A stretch of 64,000 nucleotides of DNA from an uncultured Eubacteriales bacterium (lineage in GTDB: Bacteria; Bacillota; Clostridia; Lachnospirales; Lachnospiraceae), in assembly GCA_900315015.1 (NCBI GenBank), contig OMXJ01000008.1:1-64000 (forward strand), in the 5' to 3' direction. Shown here piece by piece: positions 43,599 through 51,310 of the stretch. The notes below the pieces were generated by a model. That model did not search any database and was not told the origin of the DNA. It saw nothing but the letters and a program-made list of their open reading frames with translations. Every line of letters begins with the position of its first letter. Position 1 is the stretch's first letter. The position numbers and the translations under genes were made by a program.

Positions 43599-43921
43599 CT
43601 CACTAATACCCACAGGCAAGCCTGTGGGGTTGCAGTAGCGATACCGTAACCCTTGGTGAGTAGCCTAAGCCTTGAAACAGAGGCTACGTTAAGAGAGAAT
43701 ACATAGTTACCTATGGATGTAGTACCAAGTCTGTAGCTCTAAGGTAAGTGATTAAACAATTCTGAGGTATAGGGATAGTGTTGCTTACATAAAACCTCTC
43801 ATTAACATTGGCGATGGTACACTAACCACTCTTCGGAGTGAGTAATTAAATCCTTATGGGATTTAGAGGCGGTTCCTCCCACAGGCAAGCCTGTGGGTTT
43901 CTCCGCCAAGAGTTTTATGAC
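43599..43921 (+). ncRNA. Structured non-coding repeat, copy 2 (candidate HEARO/omega-RNA-like element)
   Basis: A 323-nt element matching 3896-4146, same strand relative to its promoter and downstream gene. Compared with copy 1: the 5' hairpin CCCACAGGC-AA-GCCTGTGGG is perfect; the GTAGCCT/AGGCTAC stem replaces a differently paired stem; a 69-nt arm (43727-43795, closed by GTAAG/CTTAC) is added; the CACTC-TTCG-GAGTG hairpin is unchanged; and the terminal hairpin has loop AA where copy 1 has TT, with its lower part less perfectly paired (GGCGG with CCGCC). The outer edges CTCAC and TTTTATGAC match copy 1 and the flanks do not. No ORF is inside. The DUF5688 gene follows about 180 bases later. 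The other bases of the 43465-44098 gap hold only AT-rich DNA and the promoter. Confidence 0.6.
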
Positions 43922-44098
43922 TTAACAGTTCATTTCTTTTATTCTAACATATTTTTACTCATCAAACTATTTTCTAATTTCAAGGGTGTTACCCTTTGAT
44001 TTTCCAGGTTTGCCGGTCTGTTACTGGCTGTGTAATTATTAATAACAAAAAAGAAAGAATTTTTTATGCAAACTGAAAGGAAGAAAAAGGAAAATCAA

Positions 44099-45181
44099 AT
44101 GGATAGTAATTTTAATACCAATTTTTTTAATAACGACAATTCTAATAACGGCCCTAAGGGTCCTACTTTAAACGAAGAGGATTTCATCTGTGCTTTTACA
44201 GATAGAATACGCACCACTGTCACTTCTCACAATCCCGATTTCATAGTTGAAAGAACTGATACTTTAAAGAACAATGGCAGAACTCTTGCCGGCATTACTG
44301 TTAGAGATGATAGCAAAAACCTTTCACCAAATATCTATATAGAGCACTACTATGAGAAATATGTTAAGGGCTGGTCACTTGAGGCTTTATCTAACGAATT
44401 CATCTGTGATTATGATTCAATTATCAAAAATCTTTCCTTTGATAATATCAACATGAATGAATTTCTTGATAGACAGATGGACGATAAAATCATAATGAAA
44501 ATGACCAACAAATCTATGAATGTTGATTTTTCACTAAAGCATCCTCACCTTACTTTTAATGATTATCTTCTTACCTTTTACTTTGTTGTAGATTCTAAGA
44601 AGTCTTCAATCAGCACTATTCCTATCGATTACAGACTTTTCAATGCAATCGGCTATGATAGTCCAAATGAGCTTTTCACCATTGCTAAAAAGAATATGCA
44701 GAAAATGTACCCTCCTAGAATTACCACCTTAAAGAACGTTCTTAACCTTTGCATTTCAGAGCGTCCTCCTTTTCCTGATGATGACATGCCAAGATTCTAT
44801 CAAGAGGATGAGACTGAGAAATATCTTAACCCAGAGCCAATCATCGATGTAATAAACCCTGAACCTAGCGGCGTAATGCACGAATTCTACCTGCTATCTA
44901 ACTGTATCGGTCTAAACGGTGCTACTGCTATGTTTTACTCTGATATACTCAAGAGATTTGCAAAGGCTAATTACGGCGACATGATCATTATACCATCAAG
45001 CATCCACGAGCTTATACTTGTTCCTATGCCTACCGAAAAAATCCCAGAGCACGTCAAGACGCTAAAGGAAATAATGCTCGATGTAAATTCTGAGGCTGTG
45101 CCTCATGACCAGATACTTGGTAAAGATGTCATGGTATATAGTGAAATAAAGGACGAGCTTGAAAAGCTTATTGCGCTATAG
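44099..45181 (+). CDS. DUF5688-family protein, unknown function
   Basis: A 360-residue protein resembling the DUF5688 family, common in Lachnospiraceae and without known function. After an Asn-rich N-terminus (NTNFFNNDNSNNG) comes the block TLKNNGRTLAGITVRDDSKNL with PNIYIEHYYEKYVKGWSLE near residue 90, typical of the family, and a C-terminal part with EFYLLSNCIGLNGATAMFYS and IIPSSIHELILVP near residue 295. No signal peptide, membrane helix or catalytic motif is visible. The chosen start at 44099 has AAGGA 7 bases upstream; the ATG at 44066 is an alternative. It lies alone on the + strand after the second structured repeat. Confidence 0.82.
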   Translation: MDSNFNTNFFNNDNSNNGPKGPTLNEEDFICAFTDRIRTTVTSHNPDFIVERTDTLKNNGRTLAGITVRDDSKNLSPNIYIEHYYEKYVKGWSLEALSNEFICDYDSIIKNLSFDNINMNEFLDRQMDDKIIMKMTNKSMNVDFSLKHPHLTFNDYLLTFYFVVDSKKSSISTIPIDYRLFNAIGYDSPNELFTIAKKNMQKMYPPRITTLKNVLNLCISERPPFPDDDMPRFYQEDETEKYLNPEPIIDVINPEPSGVMHEFYLLSNCIGLNGATAMFYSDILKRFAKANYGDMIIIPSSIHELILVPMPTEKIPEHVKTLKEIMLDVNSEAVPHDQILGKDVMVYSEIKDELEKLIAL

Positions 45182-45210
45182 CATTTTTTTCAATAATTTT
45201 TTTCAATAAT

Positions 45211-45281
45211 ACTTTTTATTAGTACTATTTATTAGTACTTTTTATTAGTACTTTTTAATAGTACTATTTATTAATACTTTT
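45211..45281 (+). repeat. 13-bp tandem repeat after the DUF5688 gene (about 5.5 units)
   Basis: Units ACTTTTTATTAGT, ACTATTTATTAGT, ACTTTTTATTAGT, ACTTTTTAATAGT, ACTATTTATTAAT, ACTTTT follow one another, 29 bases after the stop. A degenerate TTTTTTTCAATAAT pair lies between. Confidence 0.85.
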
Positions 45282-45295
45282 CAAAGAGGTTCAAA

Positions 45296-45348
45296 AAAAG
45301 AGTCTATAACAGCTGCGATTAAACCACACTGTAATAGACTCTTTAATT
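45296..45348. terminator. Terminator between the convergent DUF5688 and nfnB genes
   Basis: AAAGAGTCTAT (45298-45308) pairs with ATAGACTCTTT (45333-45343) around a loop that contains a further ACAG/CTGT pairing; T-runs follow on the + strand (TTTAATTTTTATTT) and A-runs precede it. Confidence 0.65.
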
Positions 45349-45420
45349 TTTATTTATGACTTTTTTTAATAGCCTTTTTTATGACCTTTTTGGTAACTCT
45401 ACTAAATAATATTTAGAGAA

Positions 45421-46830
45421 TTATTCTTCAATAGGCTCTGGTGTTGTTCCAAGCATATCCTGGATACCCTTTGCTGCTGCCTTACCAGCTCCCATTGCAA
45501 GGATAACTGTAGCTGCACCACTAACTACATCACCGCCGGCAAATACTCTTGCCTTGCTTGTTGCACCAGTTGCTTCATCAGCCTCGATTGTCTTATACTT
45601 TGTTGTATTAAGACCTGTTGTTGAATTAGCAAGCATTGGGTTTGCTGCTGTACCAAGTGACATGATTACGCAATCACAATCAATAACAAATTCTGAATCC
45701 TTAACTACCTGAGGTCTTCTTCTGCCTGACTCATCTGGCTCTCCAAGCTCCATTCTTACGCACTTGCAGCCCTTTACCCAGCCATTCTCATCAGCGAGGA
45801 TTTCTGTAGGATTACAAAGAACATCAAAGATAATGCCCTCTTCCTTTGCATGATGAACTTCTTCTGCTCTTGCTGGAAGCTCTGCCTCACTTCTTCTATA
45901 TACGATATGTGTCTCTGCACCAAGTCTGAGTGCTGTTCTTGCAGCATCCATTGCTACGTTACCACCACCAACTATAACAGCCTTCTTTGGTACATAGATA
46001 GGTGTATCATAATCATCTCTGTAAGCCTTCATGAGGTTATTTCTTGTAAGGTATTCATTTGCTGAGAATACACCATTTGAGTTCTCACCTGGAATACCCA
46101 TGAACTTTGGAAGACCTGCGCCTGAGCCTACGAATACTGCATCATAGTTCTCAAGAAGCTCATCAATAGATACTGTCTTTCCGATAACAACGTCTGTTTC
46201 GATATCTACGCCAAGAGCCTTAACATTTTCAACTTCATGAGCAACTACTGTTGACTTTGGAAGACGGAACTCTGGAATACCATAAACAAGAACGCCGCCT
46301 GCCTTGTGAAGTGCCTCATAGATAGTTACATCATAGCCTGCCTTTGCAAGATCACCTGCACAGGTAAGACCTGCTGGACCTGCACCGATAACAGCAACCT
46401 TCTTGCCATTCTTCTTAACACGTACCTGTGGCTTTAAACCATGCTCACGTGCCCAGTCTGCAACGAAACGCTCAAGCTTACCGATTGAAACTGCCTCGCC
46501 CTTAACTCCTCTAACACACTTCTGCTCGCACTGTGTCTCCTGTGGGCAAACACGGCCGCAAACAGCAGGAAGTGCTGTATATGTATTAAGTACCTCATAA
46601 GCTGCAGCAAAATTTCCTACCTTTACCTCATGAATGAACTTAGGAATATCAATACTAACAGGGCATCCCATACGACAACGTGGGTTCTTACACTCAAGAC
46701 ATCTTGATGCCTCTGCCATAGCTTCTTCTTCATTATATCCGAGGCAAACCTCGTCGAAATTCTTTGCACGAACCTGTGCATCCTGCTCTCTTACAGGAAC
46801 TCTCTTAAAAGCATCTACTTCAATAGCCAT
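45421..46830 (-). CDS. nfnB: NADH-dependent ferredoxin:NADP+ oxidoreductase, large subunit (NfnB / GltD-like)
   Basis: NfnB is the larger subunit of the electron-bifurcating transhydrogenase, homologous to the small subunit of glutamate synthase. The N-terminal iron-sulfur domain has CLECKNPRCRMGCPVSIDIP near residue 46 and GRVCPQETQCEQKCVRG near residue 92. Two nucleotide folds follow: FAD at VAVIGAGPAGLTCAGDLA near residue 147 and NADPH at AVIVGGGNVAMDAARTAL near residue 285. The 469-residue length fits. A gltB is absent and nfnA is 54 bases upstream, which favours the Nfn assignment over glutamate synthase. Confidence 0.93.
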   Translation of the reverse strand: MAIEVDAFKRVPVREQDAQVRAKNFDEVCLGYNEEEAMAEASRCLECKNPRCRMGCPVSIDIPKFIHEVKVGNFAAAYEVLNTYTALPAVCGRVCPQETQCEQKCVRGVKGEAVSIGKLERFVADWAREHGLKPQVRVKKNGKKVAVIGAGPAGLTCAGDLAKAGYDVTIYEALHKAGGVLVYGIPEFRLPKSTVVAHEVENVKALGVDIETDVVIGKTVSIDELLENYDAVFVGSGAGLPKFMGIPGENSNGVFSANEYLTRNNLMKAYRDDYDTPIYVPKKAVIVGGGNVAMDAARTALRLGAETHIVYRRSEAELPARAEEVHHAKEEGIIFDVLCNPTEILADENGWVKGCKCVRMELGEPDESGRRRPQVVKDSEFVIDCDCVIMSLGTAANPMLANSTTGLNTTKYKTIEADEATGATSKARVFAGGDVVSGAATVILAMGAGKAAAKGIQDMLGTTPEPIEE

Positions 46831-46884
46831 ATTAATCCTTTCTGAATCTAAATTCCGAAATACAAAAGTAATCTATTATCTTAA

Positions 46885-47775
46885 TTAGTTGTCATGATTG
46901 CAAAGTCCGCAGCCACCAGAATGAGTAGCGCCTTCCTTCTCACGAAGCATAGCTCTTCCCTCTTCTGTCTTGTACTGTCTCTGTCTCATCATTGCACCAT
47001 CGAAATCTACGAGATGTCCATCAAACTCTGGTCCATCTACGCATGCGAACTTAACTTCGCCGCCAACAGTAAGTCTGCAGGCACCGCACATACCTGTACC
47101 ATCAACCATGATCATGTTCATTGATACTATTGTATGGATTCCAAGTTCCTTTGTAAGAAGGCATACGAACTTCATCATGATAGCTGGTCCGATTGCAACT
47201 ACATGATCATATGTCTTATGCTCTTCATTTATAAGATATTTGATTGCATCGCAGGAATTACCATGAATGCCCTTTGTTCCATCATCTGTTGAAACGTAAA
47301 CATTATCGGCAACCTCTGCCATCTTATCTTCAAGAATTAATATGTCCTTTGTTCTAGCTGAAATAATAACATCAGCTCCTACACCATGCTCCTTAAGCCA
47401 CTTTACCTGTGGATAAACTGGAGCTGTACCTACACCACCACATACAAAAAGAATATGCTTCTTCTTAACTTCTTCAATTGGCTCAAAGCAAAGATCTGAC
47501 GCATTTCCAAGAGGTCCAACAAAATCCTCGAAGGCATCTCCTTCTTCATACTGCATCATAAGCTTTGTAGATGCACCGATTGGCTGGAAAACAATTGTAA
47601 CAGTTCCCTTTTCTGCATCATAATCACAGATAGTAAGTGCTATTCTCTCTGCTCTTTCATCTGTCTTAACGATAACGAACTGTCCTGGTAATGCACTCTT
47701 TGCTACGCGTGGAGCGTCAATATCCATTAGCACGATATTGTTGTTCAGCATCTTTTTTCTTAAAATTTTAAACAT
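46885..47775 (-). CDS. nfnA: NADH-dependent ferredoxin:NADP+ oxidoreductase, small subunit (NfnA)
   Basis: NfnA, related to the iron-sulfur flavoprotein subunit of dihydroorotate dehydrogenase, carries bifurcating-partner FAD and a [2Fe-2S] cluster. The FAD domain includes ALPGQFVIVKTDERAERIAL near residue 28 and VGPLGNASDL near residue 86. The NAD domain has ILFVCGGVGTAPVYPQVKWL near residue 108. The cluster ligands lie in MVDGTGMCGACRLTVGGEVKFACVDGPEFDG (near residue 225), with the Asp-Cys-type ligation of the family possible. The end is CGLCNHDN. Length is 296 residues. With NfnB it couples NADH and reduced ferredoxin to NADPH formation. Confidence 0.93.
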   Translation of the reverse strand: MFKILRKKMLNNNIVLMDIDAPRVAKSALPGQFVIVKTDERAERIALTICDYDAEKGTVTIVFQPIGASTKLMMQYEEGDAFEDFVGPLGNASDLCFEPIEEVKKKHILFVCGGVGTAPVYPQVKWLKEHGVGADVIISARTKDILILEDKMAEVADNVYVSTDDGTKGIHGNSCDAIKYLINEEHKTYDHVVAIGPAIMMKFVCLLTKELGIHTIVSMNMIMVDGTGMCGACRLTVGGEVKFACVDGPEFDGHLVDFDGAMMRQRQYKTEEGRAMLREKEGATHSGGCGLCNHDN

Positions 47776-47875
47776 ACATATCTCCTTTTTGTTTTGTAGT
47801 TCTTTATTTACAGTGGCTAAAGACCCTCACAATCCTTAGCTCACCAAATAACCTAAATATAACACATACTCTCAA

Positions 47876-49090
47876 TTAAAGCTTTGCGCTAACCAGTTTT
47901 GGAGCAAAGCCAGCCTTTACAAGAGCATTAACAATCTGCTCCTTATGCTCATGTCCATCTGTTTCGATTGTGATAACAAGCTCAACCGCCTTCTTACGGT
48001 TTACGCTTACGAACTGGTTATGTTCAAGTCTGATGATATTTCCGTTTGCTCCTGCAACAGCAGTTGCAACGCTTACAAGTGCACCCGGCTTATCTGGGAG
48101 CATTACTGAAACTGTAAATACTCTTTCTCTTTCGATAAGACCGTTCTGAATCATTGATGACATTGTGATAACATCCATATTACCACCTGAAATGATTGAA
48201 ACAACATTCTTGCCCTTGATATCCTCAAGATGATTTAATGCTGCAACTGTAAGAAGACCTGAGTTCTCAGCTATCATCTTATGATTTTCTACCATGTCAA
48301 GGAAGGCTGCGATAAGCTCGCTGTCATCAACTGTAACGATTTCATCTACATTCTTCTGAATGAATGGGAAGATATTTGCTCCTGGTGTCTTTACTGCTGT
48401 ACCATCAGCTATTGTATCTACTGTAGGAAGTGTTGTAACATTTCCTGTGCGGAGAGATGCCTTCATACATGCAGCTCCTGCTGGCTCAACACCTACTACT
48501 CTAATATTTGGATTGATTATTTTTGCACATGTTGCTACACCTGAAAGAAGTCCGCCGCCGCCAACTGGTGCAAGAATTACATCTACGGTTGGGAGCTCCT
48601 TTATGATTTCCATGGCTATTGTGCCCTGGCCTGTTGCTACTGTAAGGTCATCGAATGGGTGAATGAAGGTATATCCTTTTTCCTCTGCAAGCTTTATTGC
48701 ATATTCACAAGCTTCATCATATACATCACCATGTAAAACAACTTCTGCTCCAAGATTCTTTGTACGGTTTACCTTTATAAGTGGTGTTGTTGTTGGCATT
48801 ACGATAACTGCCTTTACGCCATATATCTTTGCTGCATATGCAACACCCTGTGCATGGTTACCAGCTGAGGCTGTAATAAGTCCCTTCTGTCTGTCTTCAT
48901 CTGACATTGTGCTTATCTTATAGTAAGCTCCTCTTACCTTATAAGCGCCTGTCTTCTGCATATTTTCAGGCTTTAAATATACATTTGCACCTGTTCTGTC
49001 TGAAAGAAAACCACTATGCATAAGTGGTGTTGGATTAGTAACCTTTAGAACCTTTTTACTTGCTTCCTCGAACTTATCTCTTGTCATCAT
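47876..49090 (-). CDS. ilvA: Threonine ammonia-lyase with C-terminal ACT domain
   Basis: A PLP enzyme deaminating threonine to 2-oxobutanoate, for isoleucine synthesis or threonine breakdown. The PLP Lys is in NMQKTGAYKVRGAYYKI near residue 45, SAGNHAQGVAYAAKIYG lies near residue 73, and the phosphate-binding loop GGGGLLSGVATCAKI near residue 175. The C-terminal ACT domain begins near residue 320 (VFTVSVMLPDKPGALVSVATA), giving the single-ACT layout of about 400 residues. The start is uncertain: the frame is open to 49207, but the region before MMTRDKFEEAS lacks homology-like content; ATG 49090 (or 49099) is preferred with GGAG close upstream. The long leader shows no T-box features I can confirm. 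Confidence 0.9.
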   Translation of the reverse strand: MMTRDKFEEASKKVLKVTNPTPLMHSGFLSDRTGANVYLKPENMQKTGAYKVRGAYYKISTMSDEDRQKGLITASAGNHAQGVAYAAKIYGVKAVIVMPTTTPLIKVNRTKNLGAEVVLHGDVYDEACEYAIKLAEEKGYTFIHPFDDLTVATGQGTIAMEIIKELPTVDVILAPVGGGGLLSGVATCAKIINPNIRVVGVEPAGAACMKASLRTGNVTTLPTVDTIADGTAVKTPGANIFPFIQKNVDEIVTVDDSELIAAFLDMVENHKMIAENSGLLTVAALNHLEDIKGKNVVSIISGGNMDVITMSSMIQNGLIERERVFTVSVMLPDKPGALVSVATAVAGANGNIIRLEHNQFVSVNRKKAVELVITIETDGHEHKEQIVNALVKAGFAPKLVSAKL

Positions 49091-49388
49091 TATTTTCATT
49101 TCTCCATTCTCGTGCCCTCTGCAGTAGAATCTGTTCATATCAATCTGCCTTAAAGCCGGTTGTAATTTCGAGTTGAACTGTATTGTAGATTTTTTAACAA
49201 TGTGCACGCTATTTTATATTTTAATATTATTCCACCTACTTGTCAACAATTAAATATTTTTCTTAATGCCTCAAATTGTTAAAATAAGTCAACTTTCGAT
49301 GGGTATTTCATTTTTTTTTATCAAACTTTCATAGATTGATGTTATTTTATTTATTAGTTTTTTGTTGCTACCTGAGTTTATTGCTTAT

Positions 49389-49479
49389 GTCTGCTTCTTA
49401 AGCTTATTACTTAAGTCTGCTTCTTAAGCTTATTACTTAGGTCTACTATTTAGGTCTGCTTCTTAAGCTTACTGCTCTT
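49389..49479 (-). repeat. 26-bp tandem repeat across the ftsY stop codon
   Basis: Units at 49389-49414, 49415-49440, a 13-bp half-unit at 49441-49453, and a unit at 49454-49479 (GTCTGCTTCTTAAGCTTA... on the + strand). The last unit contains the ftsY stop. The remaining upstream gap (49208-49388) is AT-rich with nothing else seen. Confidence 0.85.
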
Positions 49480-51280
49480 CTTCTGTTTGCTCTGAAGACT
49501 CATTTTCACTGTCATCATCTCCAAAAAGCGCATTTACAAAGTCATGTGGATTGAACTTCTGAAGATCATCGATTTTTTCACCTACACCGATGTATTTTAC
49601 AGGAATTCCAAGCTCGCCCTGAACTGCAATGGCAATTCCGCCCTTTGCTGTTCCATCAAGCTTTGTCATTACTATTCCGCTTATCTTTGCTGCCTCGTTG
49701 AATATTCTTGCCTGTGAAAGGGCATTCTGTCCTGTTGCACCGTCAAGCACTACCATTGTCTCTCTTGATGCCTCTGGATATTCTCTTGTGATTACTCTGT
49801 CTATCTTATTAAGCTCATCCATAAGGTTCTTTTTATTCTGAAGTCTTCCTGCTGTATCACAGATAAGAATATCTACATCTCTTGATTTTGCTGCTCTTAC
49901 CGCATCAAATACAACTGCTGCAGGATCTGACCCTTCCTTTTGTGCTATAAGCTCAACTCCGGCTCTTTCCGCCCAGGTTGCTACCTGATCAATGGCTGCT
50001 GCTCTGAATGTATCTGCTGCTGCTATCATTACCTTCTTGCCAAGTGCCTTGTACTGACTTGCAAGTTTTCCGACTGTAGTTGTTTTACCTGCACCGTTTA
50101 CACCGATAAGCATGACTACGCTCTTCTTATTAATGAAGTCATAAGCGTCATCTGGCACATTCATCTGCTCTTCTATTGACTGCTTTAAGAGCTCTCTGCA
50201 CTCACTTGCATTCTTTATCTTCTTTTCCTTCACTTTTTCCTTGAGAGATTCAATGATGTCGTCTGAGGTCTTTACACCTACATCAGACATTACAAGGATT
50301 TCTTCTATGCTCTCATAGAAATCATCATCAATCTTATTTTCTCCTGAAAACAGTGATTCAAAGCCTGATACAATACTATTTCTTGTCTTTGCAAGGCCTT
50401 CAGTAAGTCTCTTAAATACGCCCTTATTTGCTTCGGCTGCCGCCTTTTCAGCTGCTAGGCGCTGTGCTTCATATTCTGCTTCAAGTCTTTCCTGTTCAGC
50501 TCTTCTAGCATCGATTTCAACAACCTCTGCTGCAGCTCTTCTATCAGCCTCTGCCTGCTCTTCCTTAAATCTTGAGAGGGCTGCTTCCTGCGCTCTTCTT
50601 TCAAGCTCGCGCATCTTTTCAGCCATTCTGCGGTTTTCTTCCTCTATGGCTGCAAGCATTTCAGCTTCCTTATCAGCCTCAGATTTTTCAGAATTGTCAG
50701 AGGTTTCTGCTTTTTCTGCTTCAACCTTTTCAGCTGCTATTCTTTCAGCCTCTGCCTTTTCTGCCGCAGCTTTTTCTGCTGCAATTTTCTCAGCTTCTGC
50801 CTTCTCTGCCGCAGCTTTTTCTGCCGCAGCTTTTTCAGCTGCAATTCTCTCAGCTTCTGCTTTCTCTTCCGCAGCTTTTTCAGCTGCAATTCTTTCAGCT
50901 TCTGCCTTCTCTGCCGCAGCTTTTTCTGCTGCAGCTTTTTCAGCTGCTATTCTCTCAGCCTCTGCCTTTTCTGCCGCAGCTTTTTCTGCTGCTATTCTCT
51001 CAGCTTCTGCCTTTTCTGCCGCAGCTTTTTCTGCCGCAGCTTTTTCTGCTGCAATTCTTTCAGCTTCTGCCTTCTCGGCCGCAGCTTTTTCTGCCGCAGC
51101 TTTTTCTGCTGCAATTCTCTCAGCTTCTGCCTTCTCGGCCGCAGCTTTTTCTGCCGCAGCTTTTTCAGCTGCAATTCTTTCAGCTTCTGCCTTTTCTGCC
51201 GCAAGGCGCTCTTCCTCTAGCCTTGCTGCCTCTGCTGCTTCAGCTTCTTTTCTTTTTTTGCTTTTAAAAAACTCAAACAT
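49469..51280 (-). CDS. ftsY: Signal recognition particle receptor FtsY with long repeat-rich N-terminal domain
   Basis: FtsY docks SRP-ribosome complexes at the membrane by GTP-dependent pairing with Ffh. The NG domain (about residues 300-585) has GVNGAGKTTTVGKLASQYKA near residue 390, DTFRAAAIDQVATWAE, DTAGRLQNKKNLMDEL near residue 470, TKLDGTAKGG near residue 545, and GEKIDDLQKF near the end. Before it lies an A domain of about 290 residues, of which some 170-180 are repeats of an 11-residue helical unit such as AEKAEAERIAA, giving a long charged helix. The total of 603 residues is roughly twice the minimal form. It is downstream of smc, as in many Firmicutes. Confidence 0.95.
   Translation of the reverse strand: MFEFFKSKKRKEAEAAEAARLEEERLAAEKAEAERIAAEKAAAEKAAAEKAEAERIAAEKAAAEKAAAEKAEAERIAAEKAAAEKAAAEKAEAERIAAEKAAAEKAEAERIAAEKAAAEKAAAEKAEAERIAAEKAAEEKAEAERIAAEKAAAEKAAAEKAEAEKIAAEKAAAEKAEAERIAAEKVEAEKAETSDNSEKSEADKEAEMLAAIEEENRRMAEKMRELERRAQEAALSRFKEEQAEADRRAAAEVVEIDARRAEQERLEAEYEAQRLAAEKAAAEANKGVFKRLTEGLAKTRNSIVSGFESLFSGENKIDDDFYESIEEILVMSDVGVKTSDDIIESLKEKVKEKKIKNASECRELLKQSIEEQMNVPDDAYDFINKKSVVMLIGVNGAGKTTTVGKLASQYKALGKKVMIAAADTFRAAAIDQVATWAERAGVELIAQKEGSDPAAVVFDAVRAAKSRDVDILICDTAGRLQNKKNLMDELNKIDRVITREYPEASRETMVVLDGATGQNALSQARIFNEAAKISGIVMTKLDGTAKGGIAIAVQGELGIPVKYIGVGEKIDDLQKFNPHDFVNALFGDDDSENESSEQTEEEQ
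50715..51215 (-). repeat. Long in-frame repeat tract in ftsY
   Basis: About 500 bp of 33-bp-type units (TTTCAGCTGCAATTCTYTCAG and related on the + strand) encode AAAEKAEAERIAAEKAAAEKA patterns. The units alternate between one and two AAAEK blocks, so copy number looks labile while the frame is kept. It creates long open frames on the opposite strand. Confidence 0.9.
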
Positions 51281-51310
51281 AAAATCCCTTTCATATACTG
51301 TCTCTACTTA

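Noticed and set aside
45421-46830. Glutamate synthase small subunit (gltD)
   Set aside because: The fold matches, but there is no large subunit and an NfnA-type gene is directly upstream, so Nfn is the better call.
49091-49207. N-terminal extension of IlvA to 49207, or a leader peptide/T-box
   Set aside because: The residues do not look like the family and I could not find T-box hairpins or the conserved AGGGTGGNACCGCG-type box.
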